In this document: piece after piece, positions 53,743 to 63,135 of the stretch | How the letters are laid out: every line of letters starts with the position of its first letter | Numbering within the stretch: position 1 is the first letter of the stretch | Assembly (NCBI RefSeq): GCF_002797735.1 | Contig: NZ_PGFG01000001.1 | Location: 1,054,001 to 1,118,000, forward strand | Length of the DNA stretch: 64,000 bases | DNA from: Thermoflavifilum aggregans | Lineage (GTDB): Bacteria > Bacteroidota > Bacteroidia > Chitinophagales > Chitinophagaceae | Reading direction: 5' to 3' | Translations under genes and position numbers: made by a program | The notes under the pieces: generated by a model | What the model was told of the DNA's origin: nothing | Seen by the model: only the letters and a program-made list of their open reading frames with translations | Database searches by the model: none

Positions 53743-56700
53743 TTATTTTGCCGTGGCTTTCCGCGATGCATAGGCAGGCGCTTTCACACCGGCTGATTCA
53801 CGGGTGTGTAGGCGATTCTTCCTGTCAAAATCTACCAGTACCGGTGAAGCAATGAAAATGGAAGAATAAGTCCCCGTAACAATTCCCACCAACATAGCAA
53901 ATGAGAATCCACGGATGGATTCACCTCCAAACAGGAAAAGAATCAGAATCGTCACAAATACCGTCAGAGACGTCATGATGGTTCTTGTCAGCGTGTCGTT
54001 GATAGCTTTATCGATGACGGTTACCTTATCAGCTCCTTTCATTTCTCGGAAGTATTCCCGTACCCGGTCGAATACAATAATTGTGTCGTTCATGGAATAT
54101 CCGATGACGGTAAGAATAGCTGCAATGAATTGCTGATTGATTTCCAGTTCCGGAATCCATTTGCGCAGATAGGAAAACACAAACAATATTACCAATACGT
54201 CGTGTACCAATGAAAGAATGGTACCCAATGAATATTGCCATCTGCGGAAGCGAATCAGGATATACAGGAAAATGATGATGACCGCAAAGATGGTAGCCTT
54301 CACTGCACCGCGTTTCAGGTCTTCGGAAATCGTTGGCAATACGGTTTGGGAACCAATGATATATTTCGTGCGGAAAGTCTGGAAATCGGTGCCCTTTGGC
54401 AAATAGGGTTGCAGGCCCACAAACAGCGTATGCTGCACGGTGGAATCAATTTTTTCGCCACTCTGATCAATCAGATACGAGGTGGTGATGTTCATCACAT
54501 GATGTGTGCCCAGGGTTTTTACCACTGGAAACTCACCCAGCAAAGGTTGTAGAGACTTGGCGATTTCTTCTGTGGTATAGGCCTGGGTAAACTGAATATC
54601 ATAGCTACGGCCTCCTTTGAATTCCACGCCTTCGTTAAAGCCGTGAAAATAAGAAGTCAGGCCTAACAACATCAGGATGCCTGAAATGATATAGGCATAT
54701 TTGCGGTTTTCGATGAATTTGAAGTGGGCTTTGCGGAAGATGGCGCGTGAAAGCCTGGTGAAATATTCAAAATGCCTTTTCTTGTTTGTCCAGAAATCTT
54801 CAACCAGTCGGGATACCAGAATACCCGTAAACAGGGACAGCAGGATACCCAAAATCTGGGTGGTTGCAAAACCCCGCACCGGGCCCAGCCCGAAATAATA
54901 CAGGATGATGGCCGTGAGCAGCATCGTCACGTGGGCATCCAGTACAGGAGCATAGGAATGGCGGTATCCGTCGGCAATGGCCTGCAGATAGCCTTTGCCC
55001 TGGTAGAGTTCTTCCTTGATGCGTTCGAAGATGATCACATTGGTGTCTACAGCCATACCAATGGTAAGGACAAGACCAGCAATACCCGGCATCGTGAGGG
55101 TTGCTCCCAGGGCCGCCAACACACCAACTGTAAACAGCAGGTTGAGAATCAGCGCAATGTTGGCCACCATACCTCCATTGTTGAAATAAATCAACATTAG
55201 GATGAAAATGATGACAAAAGATAGTACGAACGACTTGATGCCGGCCTGGATGGATTCTTTACCCAGGGTGGGGCCAACTACCTGTTCCTGTACGATGTGA
55301 GCCGGCACAGGCAGTTTACCGGTTTGCAGGATATTGGCAAGATCCTGTGCTTCCTGTGCCGTGAAATTGCCCGTGATGGAAGAAACCCCACCGGAAATTT
55401 CTGATTGCACCACAGGAGCTGATACCACTTCATCATCCAGCACAATGGCAATGCATTTACCGATATTATCGCCAGTTAATTTTTTCCAAATACGTGCCCC
55501 GGTGTTATCCATACGCATTTCCACCTCATATCCTCCACCGGTAGGACTTACGTCGGCCCGTGCATCTACGACATGGGAGCCATCGAGCGGCGGTTGATCC
55601 GAGCCGGGAATAGTTTTAATGGCATACAAATTGACGAAATCGCTTTTCTTGTTGCGGTTGCTGGTTTCAGATCCGTATAAAAATTTCAGATCCCGCGGCA
55701 GCACATTTTTCACTGCGTCCAGGGAAAGATAGTAATTGAACAGAGGCGTATCGGCCAGCCGAATTGTTCCGATAACCGGGCGACCGGTGGACTGATGCAG
55801 GATAGCAAACAAGGGGTTTTGCTTTTGCTGGGCTAAGAGCTCATTGCCGGTGGTGTCGGACTTGGTATGGGCTGCTTGTTCATGAATGAAGGAGCGCAGG
55901 CTGTTGCCTGAGGTATCGGATTGTGCGTTTGCAGAAGTTGTTTTTGATCCGGCAGCTGAATGGCTGGTATCAGCACTTGTGTTTTCACTGGCCAGATATT
56001 GCGCAATGGCATTGTTCATGGGCACCAGCACATTGTTGTAAAAATTTTGGTCCAGCTCGTAGGTTTCCCAGAATTCCAGTTTGGCTGTTGCCTGCAGGTA
56101 TTTCCGCACCCGATCGGGGTTGTGCACACCCGGCAACTCTACCGTGATGATGCCTCTGTTCAGATCCAGATTGATATTGGGTTGAGCCACACCGAATTTG
56201 TCAATACGCTGCAACAGTACGTTATAGGTACGTTTGATGGCATCATTGGCTTCGTTGCGGATAATATTGATTACCTGATCATCCGAGGAATTGTAGTTGA
56301 TTTTATTCTGAAAAGCACTCACAAACAAAGGAGCCAGCCGTTCATTGGCAGGTTTCACTTCTTTCCATGCCTCATAGAACAGAGTTACAAAATCCTTTCC
56401 GCTGCTACCTCTGCGTTGGCTGGCCAGTTCCAGTGCTCGGTTGAATGCGGGATCTTTTGAATTGTTGGCCATGGAACGAATCAGGTCCTCAACGGATACT
56501 TCCAGCACCACGTTCATGCCTCCCTGCAGATCAAGGCCCAGATTGAGTTCCTGCTCCTTGGCCTGTTCGTAGGTGTATTTATTGATCAACGTATTGTAGA
56601 TCACTTCATCGCGGGTGCTGTCTTCAATATGCTGCATGCGGTCCTCAATCAGCTGTTCCAGGGTGTCTGCATAGGCTTTCTGAAGCGCTGCATCCTGGGG

Positions 56701-56862
56701 ATACTTCTCAGATGGAGAAGGATAATGTTTGTTTACAAATGCCTGAGCTTCTTTTCTGATTTTGGATTCATACCGCTTCACCACCCATGTGAAAGAGAGC
56801 TGATAGAGGGAAATAAGGATCAGCACCACGGTGAAAAATTTCACTAAACCCTTGATCTGCAT
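53743..56862 (-). CDS. secDF: Protein translocase subunits SecD and SecF, fused
   Basis: A 1039-residue membrane protein with SecD (about 1-680) and SecF (about 690-1039) joined as one chain, as is usual in Bacteroidota. SecD: LGLDLQGGMNVVLEV (about 106-120), GVHNPDRVRKYLQATAKLEF and the transmembrane block LVLTIGMAVDTNVIIFERIKEEL. SecF: EGVEFKGGRSYDIQF and IGYSMNDTIIVFDRVREYFREM. The pair uses the proton gradient to help finish Sec export. A Ser/Thr/Asn/Gln-rich, probably unstructured insertion lies at about residues 290-345. The C-terminal tail is Lys/Ala-rich. Long, complete and single-copy. Confidence 0.96.
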   Translation of the reverse strand: MQIKGLVKFFTVVLILISLYQLSFTWVVKRYESKIRKEAQAFVNKHYPSPSEKYPQDAALQKAYADTLEQLIEDRMQHIEDSTRDEVIYNTLINKYTYEQAKEQELNLGLDLQGGMNVVLEVSVEDLIRSMANNSKDPAFNRALELASQRRGSSGKDFVTLFYEAWKEVKPANERLAPLFVSAFQNKINYNSSDDQVINIIRNEANDAIKRTYNVLLQRIDKFGVAQPNINLDLNRGIITVELPGVHNPDRVRKYLQATAKLEFWETYELDQNFYNNVLVPMNNAIAQYLASENTSADTSHSAAGSKTTSANAQSDTSGNSLRSFIHEQAAHTKSDTTGNELLAQQKQNPLFAILHQSTGRPVIGTIRLADTPLFNYYLSLDAVKNVLPRDLKFLYGSETSNRNKKSDFVNLYAIKTIPGSDQPPLDGSHVVDARADVSPTGGGYEVEMRMDNTGARIWKKLTGDNIGKCIAIVLDDEVVSAPVVQSEISGGVSSITGNFTAQEAQDLANILQTGKLPVPAHIVQEQVVGPTLGKESIQAGIKSFVLSFVIIFILMLIYFNNGGMVANIALILNLLFTVGVLAALGATLTMPGIAGLVLTIGMAVDTNVIIFERIKEELYQGKGYLQAIADGYRHSYAPVLDAHVTMLLTAIILYYFGLGPVRGFATTQILGILLSLFTGILVSRLVEDFWTNKKRHFEYFTRLSRAIFRKAHFKFIENRKYAYIISGILMLLGLTSYFHGFNEGVEFKGGRSYDIQFTQAYTTEEIAKSLQPLLGEFPVVKTLGTHHVMNITTSYLIDQSGEKIDSTVQHTLFVGLQPYLPKGTDFQTFRTKYIIGSQTVLPTISEDLKRGAVKATIFAVIIIFLYILIRFRRWQYSLGTILSLVHDVLVILFVFSYLRKWIPELEINQQFIAAILTVIGYSMNDTIIVFDRVREYFREMKGADKVTVIDKAINDTLTRTIMTSLTVFVTILILFLFGGESIRGFSFAMLVGIVTGTYSSIFIASPVLVDFDRKNRLHTRESAGVKAPAYASRKATAK

Positions 56863-56900
56863 AGGTTATAATTATTTTTTATGATACATGCCAAGACGCG

Positions 56901-56908
56901 CAAAGATA
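56901..56908 (-). promoter_or_regulatory. -7 promoter box for secDF
   Basis: TATCTTTG on the minus strand, 38 bases before the secDF ATG. The -33 region is not a good match. Confidence 0.4.
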
Positions 56909-57004
56909 GTATTTAGTTCTGTTTTCAGGGAAATGAACAAGCAGGGATTTGAGTGTTGTTTGTTCAGCAGAAGGGAAATAAGTTTTTTCAATATTTGATT
57001 CATG

Positions 57005-58060
57005 TCAGTTCAATGATAACCATTGCCTGGAGCGATGGCTTTCCATAGCCAGTTCAATCAGTTGAATGGTGTGATAGCCGTCCATAGCCGTTACCGGCGG
57101 TTTTTGCTGATGCCTGATAGCCTCGTAGAGTTGCCGGTAAAACAATCCATAGTCGCCCCGCAGCGAGGGGAAAGCCTCTGCTGATGCGGGATTCTTGTAC
57201 ATAATACCCCATGCTTCGGGTGGTTCAGTACCCCAGTAGGGATTGTTAGGCAAATGGCCTTGCCGGAGCAAGGCTTCCTGCGGGTCATCGCTGTATTTCA
57301 CAAAAGCACCACCGTTTGCCCTGAGCAGGTAACGAGGTGTTGGGTCGCATACCAGCATGCCGGCATGAAGTTTTACCATCAACGTTTCATAGGCGAGCCA
57401 GATTTCAAACATATCTTCCACCTGTGCCCCAGGGCGTTGCCGGCCCAGGTATGCCGTCACGGCTTGCGGCTTGCCAAACAAACAGAGCGCCTGATCTATC
57501 AGATGAGGTCCCAGATCATAGAGAATGCCGCTTCCGGGCAGCGCCCGTTCCCGCCAGTGTACACGTGGCTGTGGCCGCCAGCGATCAAACTGAAGCCAGG
57601 CCTCAACGATTTCACCTATCAAACTCGATTGCACCATTTGCTGAACAGTTCTGAATCCGCTGTCAAATCGCCGGTTGTGAAAAGGAACTAGCAGCTGGTT
57701 ATTTTTTTCTGCATACGCCATCAGTTCAGCCATCTCGTTGGTCGAAAGGGTTACGGGTTTTTCCACTACCACATGTTTGCCAGCTTTCAGTGCCTGCATG
57801 GCCAGTTGAAAATGCGTATCGTTGGGCGTGGTGATAATCACCAGCTCTGCATTTGCCTGGCGAAGAAGTTCATGGAAATCCCGGAATAATGCTGCCTGCG
57901 GAAACATCGCCCGACTATCTTCGCCGTGACGCTGCATAACGGCTGTTATCTGATAGCAGGGATTCACTTTCAAAAACGGAGCATGAAAATATTTCCCGGA
58001 AAGTCCAAACCCAATCAATGCCACAGAAACGGGAACAGGAACAGGAGATTGGTTTGTCAT
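57005..58060 (-). CDS. Gfo/Idh/MocA-family oxidoreductase
   Basis: A 351-residue NAD(P)-dependent oxidoreductase. The Rossmann start is VALIGFGLSGKYFHAPFLKV (about 13-32), followed by VIITTPNDTHFQLAMQALKAGKHVVVEKPVT with the conserved EKP, and HNRRFDSGFRTVQQMV. The C-terminal domain has the typical GSGILYDLGPHLIDQAL with the His. Probable substrate is a sugar or polyol, unspecified. It is on the same strand as pyrR, 12 bp apart, with no functional link evident. The near-GFGLSGKYFHAPF start is shared with a subgroup that includes E. coli YdgJ/YhhX. Confidence 0.9.
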   Translation of the reverse strand: MTNQSPVPVPVSVALIGFGLSGKYFHAPFLKVNPCYQITAVMQRHGEDSRAMFPQAALFRDFHELLRQANAELVIITTPNDTHFQLAMQALKAGKHVVVEKPVTLSTNEMAELMAYAEKNNQLLVPFHNRRFDSGFRTVQQMVQSSLIGEIVEAWLQFDRWRPQPRVHWRERALPGSGILYDLGPHLIDQALCLFGKPQAVTAYLGRQRPGAQVEDMFEIWLAYETLMVKLHAGMLVCDPTPRYLLRANGGAFVKYSDDPQEALLRQGHLPNNPYWGTEPPEAWGIMYKNPASAEAFPSLRGDYGLFYRQLYEAIRHQQKPPVTAMDGYHTIQLIELAMESHRSRQWLSLN

Positions 58061-58072
58061 GGCAAATGGCGT

Positions 58073-58615
58073 TCAGGTCTCATTTTCATCCAGCAGGAGT
58101 ACTTCATCGCGGCCATGCACTTCGTTCCAGCAAACTTTTACTTTCTGGGATACAATGGAATCAATGCGTTTTCCCACATAATCAGCCTGTATGGGCAGCT
58201 GGCGGCTGAACTTTCGGTCAATCAAAACCAAGAGCTCCACAGTTGCAGGCCTACCAAAATCCAGCATGGCATCCAGTGCTGAACGGATGGTGCGACCGGT
58301 GTAAAGTACATCATCAATTAAAATTACCCGTAAACCTTCCACCATAAAATCAATATCAGTAGCGTTGGGCACCAGACTGGCCGACCGTTGTTTGAAATCA
58401 TCCCTGTAAAATGTAATGTCGAGCTTGCCGTACCGCAGGTTCAGACGAGGCTGAATGTACAGCAACCGGTGATAAATCCGGTCGGAAAGCATCACACCTC
58501 GTGGCTGCAGGCCGATAATGGCCGACTGTTGGAAATCACCATGTCTTTCCAGTAGTTCAAAACATAGCCGGTCAATGGTAAGCTCAAGCTGATGTGCACT
58601 GGCAATGCGTTTCAC
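58073..58615 (-). CDS. pyrR: PyrR-type uracil phosphoribosyltransferase / regulator
   Basis: A 180-residue phosphoribosyltransferase-fold protein. The PRPP loop is VILIDDVLYTGRTIRSALD (about 98-116); SAIIGLQPRGVMLSDRIY and LDITFYRDDF are the PyrR marks. In Firmicutes it binds pyr mRNA to attenuate pyrimidine genes and also has UPRT activity; in Bacteroidota the RNA-binding role is less established. No attenuator is visible before pyrB in this window, 42 kb away. A -7 box lies 18 bp upstream. Confidence 0.9.
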   Translation of the reverse strand: MKRIASAHQLELTIDRLCFELLERHGDFQQSAIIGLQPRGVMLSDRIYHRLLYIQPRLNLRYGKLDITFYRDDFKQRSASLVPNATDIDFMVEGLRVILIDDVLYTGRTIRSALDAMLDFGRPATVELLVLIDRKFSRQLPIQADYVGKRIDSIVSQKVKVCWNEVHGRDEVLLLDENET

Positions 58616-58633
58616 CCTTTATCGTTTGATGTT

Positions 58634-58641
58634 CAAAAATA
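58634..58641 (-). promoter_or_regulatory. -7 promoter box for pyrR
   Basis: TATTTTTG on the minus strand, 18 bases before the pyrR ATG. Confidence 0.45.
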
Positions 58642-58738
58642 CGGATTCTGCTTTTAGTCAGCAGACTGAAAAAATCTTGCTTATTTATTCAAATTCACCT
58701 AACTTTTATTGTTCGTTAGCTTATTATCTTTCTCATCC

Positions 58739-60316
58739 ATGAAACTTACGCCATTTTTAATTGCTTTTCTTTATCTCCTCATAGGCGTATGTTGGATTGT
58801 GTTCAGTGATAGCATGCTGGTTACACTTGCCCACCGAACGGGATGGGCATTTGCAGAGCATCTCCAAACAGTTAAAGGAATAGGTTATGTGGTGGTTACC
58901 GCAGCATTGCTATATGTTTTTATCAGAAAATTACATAAGCAACTTTCCCATGCAGAAGAAGATTACAAACGACTGTTTCTGGAAAATCCCCAGGTTTTAT
59001 ATGTGTTTGATGTGCAAACCTTCCGTTTTCTGGAAGTCAACAAGGCTACCGAAACCCAATACGGATATACGCGGGATGAATTTTTACGCATGACTTTGCT
59101 CGATATTCGTCCGCCTGAAGAACGAAACCGTTTTCTAGCCCTGAATCATTCCATTGCCGATAAAACCATTCATTTCTGGGGTCGATGGAAACATCAGCGC
59201 AAAGACGGACAAATTTTAATCGTAGAAATCTACACGCATCCGGTCAATTTTCAGGGCAGGGATGCTCGGCTCACCTATGTACGCGATGTAACGGCCATGG
59301 TACATGCCCAGGAAGAGCTTGCAGATCTGGAAAACAAGCTGCAGGCCATCATCAACAGTACTGACGACGCTATCTGGGCTATTGATACACATTACAGGCT
59401 GGTTGTATTCAATCAGGCATTTGCAAACATCATGCAGCTCAAAACCGGCAAAACCATACAGGCCGGGCAAACCTTGTGGATACCCGATTACGCCAACATC
59501 GAACAGGCCAACCGTTGGATGGATGCCTACAGCAAAGCCATGGCAGGAGAAAAGGTGGAATTTGAAGAAACAGATGTATTGCAGGATGGCGAAAAGCCGC
59601 GCTATGCCCACGTATCCATGCACCCGATACTGAATGATCAGCAAAAGGTTATAGGTGTAGCCTGCATTTTGCATGATATCACTTCCATGAAAGAGCAAGA
59701 ACTCCGGCTGAAAGAAGCTCTCGAACGCTACGATCTGGTGACAAAAGCCACCAACGATGCGATCTGGGACTGGGATATTCCAAACAACCGGGTGGTGTTC
59801 AACGAGCAGTTCTGGCAGATGTTTGGTTATGAACCTACCGAGCAGGGTGGCCAGCTTTGGGAAGAAAATCTGCATCCGGATGATAAACAGCGGGTGCTGA
59901 GAGGCATCCAGCAAGCATTGGATGAAAAACAAACCATCTGGGCCGATGAATACCGGTTGCGCTGTGGCGATGGAAAATACAAATATGTGCTGGACAGAGC
60001 CTATATCTTGTATGATGAACATCAACGACCGGTACGCATGATCGGTGCCACACAGGATATACAACTTAAAAAAGAATATGAACAGGCTATCCTACGACAA
60101 AATGAACAACTTCGCGAAATTGCCTACGTTAGTTCACATGAAGTGCGCGGGCCTGCATCAGCACTGATGGGACTGTTTACTTTGCTGGAAGAATACCTTA
60201 CAGCCCAAAAAGACCTGGACTACCAGGAGCTGATGCCACTTATCCAGCAATCACTCGAACAACTTGATTCCGTGATTCATAAGATTGTGGATAAAACCAG
60301 CCGGCTCATGCAATGA
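58739..60316 (+). CDS. Membrane multi-PAS sensor with HisKA-like end but no ATPase domain
   Basis: A 525-residue protein. Two N-terminal transmembrane segments (about 4-22 and 45-65) are followed by three PAS domains: about 75-195 (YVFDVQTFRFLEVNKATETQYGYTRDEFL), about 205-320 (AIWAIDTHYRLVVFNQAFANIMQL) and about 335-455 (AIWDWDIPNNRVVFNEQFWQMFGYEP, WADEYRLRCGDGKYKYV). The C-terminus has EQLREIAYVSSHEVRGPASALMG, close to the HisKA H-box, with a plausible phospho-accepting His, but the frame ends ~60 residues later and has no N-, G1- or G2-box. The HATPase is thus missing. It might act as a decoy or be phosphorylated in trans. The ATG at 58739 is preferred over an upstream frame of 10 codons. 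Confidence 0.8.
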   Translation: MKLTPFLIAFLYLLIGVCWIVFSDSMLVTLAHRTGWAFAEHLQTVKGIGYVVVTAALLYVFIRKLHKQLSHAEEDYKRLFLENPQVLYVFDVQTFRFLEVNKATETQYGYTRDEFLRMTLLDIRPPEERNRFLALNHSIADKTIHFWGRWKHQRKDGQILIVEIYTHPVNFQGRDARLTYVRDVTAMVHAQEELADLENKLQAIINSTDDAIWAIDTHYRLVVFNQAFANIMQLKTGKTIQAGQTLWIPDYANIEQANRWMDAYSKAMAGEKVEFEETDVLQDGEKPRYAHVSMHPILNDQQKVIGVACILHDITSMKEQELRLKEALERYDLVTKATNDAIWDWDIPNNRVVFNEQFWQMFGYEPTEQGGQLWEENLHPDDKQRVLRGIQQALDEKQTIWADEYRLRCGDGKYKYVLDRAYILYDEHQRPVRMIGATQDIQLKKEYEQAILRQNEQLREIAYVSSHEVRGPASALMGLFTLLEEYLTAQKDLDYQELMPLIQQSLEQLDSVIHKIVDKTSRLMQ

Positions 60317-60337
60317 AACAATCTTCTGCAATTACTT

Positions 60338-60365
60338 TTTGGTGAACAGATTTGTCGTAATTTTG
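60338..60365 (+). promoter_or_regulatory. Bacteroidota-type promoter for the 60386 gene
   Basis: TTTG (60338-60341), 16 bases, TAATTTTG (60358-60365). The spacing is slightly short. The ATG at 60386 follows by 20 bases. Confidence 0.4.
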
Positions 60366-60385
60366 AAAGGAATTGTAAAGTGAAC

Positions 60386-61039
60386 ATGGAAAATACATAC
60401 GTGCCGGTGATGGCATTTCTTTCCGATGAAGAGCTCGAACGGTATATCCGGTATCCCGAAAAATACGTCCCCGATGCTATTGAAGCTGCTGTAGCCGAAT
60501 TGAAAAAGAGAGGCCGCAATTTCACAGCTGAAGAAGAAACACATATCCGCCAGATTATTCAGCAAAGAAGAGAAGCGTGGAAATATTATGACATACAGGA
60601 GCCGGTGCCTGCATCTTTACCCGATTTCCCCGTATCTCGTTCTTCTTCAGCGAAGGATATGCCTTCGCTTTATCCCGAATCGGCCTTGTATATCATTTCA
60701 CTGCTGTTTAATCCCTTTTTTGCATCCATTTTGCTGGCATTGAACTGCCAGCGCACTGGCAAGCGGGAAGGAGTGCTGGTGGCTTTAGGATTTGGATTTT
60801 TGTATATGATGATGACGTTGCTCATCATCAGTCTGCTGAAATTGAATATTTACATCACGCTGATCTTCAATGTCGTAGGGGCTTTGCTGCTGCATCAATG
60901 GCTGTGGAAAAAATACTTGGGACAGTACCATGCCTATCAGCCCAAACCCATCTGGGGACCTCTGCTTATCTTTTTGTTGATTACTGTACCACTTTTGCTG
61001 ATAGCCTATCTGCATGGGGGCTGGAAGCTGCCTTCCTGA
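60386..61039 (+). CDS. Membrane protein of unknown function
   Basis: A 217-residue protein. The soluble N-terminal ~95 residues contain FLSDEELERYIRYPEKYVPDAIEAAVAELKKRG, a short helical element often found at the start of small Bacteroidota membrane proteins; the C-terminal part has three or four transmembrane helices (SALYIISLLFNPFFASILLAL, VLVALGFGFLYMMMTLLIISLL, LLIFLLITVPLLLIAYL). I recognise no family with a known role. The GTG six bases upstream is an alternative start. It is convergent with holA, five bases apart. Confidence 0.65.
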   Translation: MENTYVPVMAFLSDEELERYIRYPEKYVPDAIEAAVAELKKRGRNFTAEEETHIRQIIQQRREAWKYYDIQEPVPASLPDFPVSRSSSAKDMPSLYPESALYIISLLFNPFFASILLALNCQRTGKREGVLVALGFGFLYMMMTLLIISLLKLNIYITLIFNVVGALLLHQWLWKKYLGQYHAYQPKPIWGPLLIFLLITVPLLLIAYLHGGWKLPS

Positions 61040-61043
61040 GCCC

Positions 61044-62063
61044 TTAGCTGATCAGCCTGAAGATCATTTCCTGCAACAGGGAAGATTCATCATACGTTAC
61101 CTGATCCATTCCTACGCTTTTCAGGTTATAGGTATGTAATAGCAGAATATTTCTTTCCACAACTTGCTTTGGATACTGCCTGGCAGCAGTAAGATATTGC
61201 TTGAGGAAAAATGGGTGAATGCCCAGTTGATCGGCCAGGGCTTTGTCGGTAAGGTTGCGCATGCTGTGCAGCTGCCAGAGTTTTACAAAGTATTGATACA
61301 AAGAAGCAATTACCAGCTGCATGGGTGCTGAACGGGGATTGAGGCTGAAATAATGCAGGATATGGAGGATGCGGGTCATATCTTTTTTGCCTATGGCATC
61401 CTGCAATTGAAAAACATTGTATTCACGGCTGATGCCTACATATTGTTCAACCAAATGCTCATCAATTACCTGCTGATCTTTCAGGTTGAGCCTGATTTTT
61501 TCCAGCTCCATGCTGATGCGGGTAAGATCATTGCCAATATGTTCGGCCAGCATGTGAATGGCCTGTGGCGTTGCTTTCAACCCTGTTTCCTGCAAATGCT
61601 GTTCAATCCACTGCGGTATCTGTTCTTCATAAATAGGCTGTGATACAAAATACACAGCTTTTTCACGGATCAGCCTGCCAAAAGCAGTGCGGCCATCTGT
61701 TTTTCCATGCTTATAGGCAACCACAAATACGGTAGAAGTTAAAGGATGGGTGATGTAGGCTTCCAGTTTCTGCAGGTGCGACAAAGGCATTTGCTGCGCT
61801 TCCCTGAGTATCACCACCTGTCGTTCTGCAAATGCCGGATATTGCCGGCAGGCATTGATCACATCGCGCCAGTCGGCCTCCTCACCATAAAATACATGCA
61901 GATTAAAATCCTTTTCCTGTTCGCTAAGCAAGTGGTTTTCAAACACCTCCAGCAACTGATCAATATAATACTCTTCTTCGCCTTCCAGCCAATATACGGG
62001 CGATAGCTGTTTTTTTCGAAGTTGCTGCATCAAAGCTGGGTAACTGACTGAAGTGGCTTTCAT
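61044..62063 (-). CDS. holA: DNA polymerase III delta subunit
   Basis: A 339-residue clamp-loader subunit with the arrangement of HolA: N-terminal P-loop-like AAA fold (PVYWLEGEEEYYIDQLLEVFENHLL), VVILREAQQMPLSHLQKLEAYI, and the C-terminal alpha-helical domain (FQLQDAIGKKDMTRILHILHYF, ADQLGIHPFFLKQYLTAARQY). Delta opens the beta clamp during loading. The sequence matches the HolA pattern rather than delta-prime. Flanks are unrelated. Confidence 0.92.
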   Translation of the reverse strand: MKATSVSYPALMQQLRKKQLSPVYWLEGEEEYYIDQLLEVFENHLLSEQEKDFNLHVFYGEEADWRDVINACRQYPAFAERQVVILREAQQMPLSHLQKLEAYITHPLTSTVFVVAYKHGKTDGRTAFGRLIREKAVYFVSQPIYEEQIPQWIEQHLQETGLKATPQAIHMLAEHIGNDLTRISMELEKIRLNLKDQQVIDEHLVEQYVGISREYNVFQLQDAIGKKDMTRILHILHYFSLNPRSAPMQLVIASLYQYFVKLWQLHSMRNLTDKALADQLGIHPFFLKQYLTAARQYPKQVVERNILLLHTYNLKSVGMDQVTYDESSLLQEMIFRLIS

Positions 62064-62183
62064 CCTTCCATTTTTTGCATGTGAATGACTGATTGCTTTT
62101 CAGGCATGCTCATTTTCTGCAGGCAAATATCTCACAAATGCCTATAAAGCAAACAGATCATTGAAAATGAAAGGCCATCAGGC

Positions 62184-63053
62184 TTACCGATGGTATTGGA
62201 GCATCCATTGGTACACATTCAATCCGTTTTCTTGATAATTCGGATCATAGGCTTTTGTCCAGGCATCATGGCCTGAAACGGGGAATATGGTCAATCGAGG
62301 TGCCGGTGTACAATGGGCGTTGTTCAGGTAGTTAACGAAGTCAATAGAATAGGAAGAAGTGACGGTGGGATCATTCTGATTATGCAGGGCCCATACGGGC
62401 AGGTGTGCTTTGGCCATGGTATCGGCTTTCTGCTGGCTGGGCCAGGCAGCTCCGGCAACAGGTAAAATGGCAGCCAGCTGCAGGGCATAGGCTGTATTGG
62501 CTGAGGCGTAGTCCCACGTAATGCCGCCGCCCATGCTTAATCCTGTCAGGTATATCCGGGTAGTATCAATCCGGTAATGGCTTTTCGCAAAACGAATAAT
62601 GGCCTGAATATCACCTGGCGAAGGCCATTGTTTGAATTGAGGTGATAAAACAATAAAAGCAAAATGTTGCCCGCCAACTTCAAAATCGGGCGGGAATTTT
62701 TTCTGGCTGATCAGCTTAGGAGGGCCATTGCGCAATACAATCGGCAGGTTTTGGGGTGAGCCATCGCCCAGCTCTCCGATGCCATGGCAGAATATCAGCA
62801 AGGGATACAAGTAATGGGTGGAATCATAACGGGCTGGCAGAGCCAGATAAAATCCGCCGATATTGCCGTTGATAGATTGATATACAGCCGTTTGCACGGG
62901 AGGCTGCGTTTCCGGAATGTACGACTCGGATATAGGTTGGGAATGGGGTTGGACAGAAGCTTTCTGACAGCCCATTATCCAAACCATCCCCCAGGCACAC
63001 AATCCATAACTGAGCAGGCGAACCTGGTAGCGAACATCGGCAATGCTTATCAC
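62184..63053 (-). CDS. Lipoprotein alpha/beta-hydrolase (esterase or depolymerase-like)
   Basis: A 289-residue protein with a probable lipobox IMGC near residue 29. The catalytic domain has YPLLIFCHGIGELGDGS (oxyanion loop), YLTGLSMGGGITWDYA (nucleophile Ser in GLSMGG), ALHNQNDPTVT (Asp) and VSGHDAWTKAYD (His): a complete triad. It resembles the poly(3-hydroxybutyrate) depolymerase/feruloyl esterase-type group that Bacteroidota annotate as dienelactone hydrolase or carbohydrate esterase. The substrate is unknown; polysaccharide-linked esters are plausible for an outer-surface lipoprotein. Confidence 0.8.
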   Translation of the reverse strand: MISIADVRYQVRLLSYGLCAWGMVWIMGCQKASVQPHSQPISESYIPETQPPVQTAVYQSINGNIGGFYLALPARYDSTHYLYPLLIFCHGIGELGDGSPQNLPIVLRNGPPKLISQKKFPPDFEVGGQHFAFIVLSPQFKQWPSPGDIQAIIRFAKSHYRIDTTRIYLTGLSMGGGITWDYASANTAYALQLAAILPVAGAAWPSQQKADTMAKAHLPVWALHNQNDPTVTSSYSIDFVNYLNNAHCTPAPRLTIFPVSGHDAWTKAYDPNYQENGLNVYQWMLQYHR

Positions 63054-63135
63054 GAGAACAGTTTATTAGAATTTGGAAAAATGATCCTGTCCGTTCTGAC
63101 AAACAAACGCCGAATTTGCTCAAATATGATACCAA

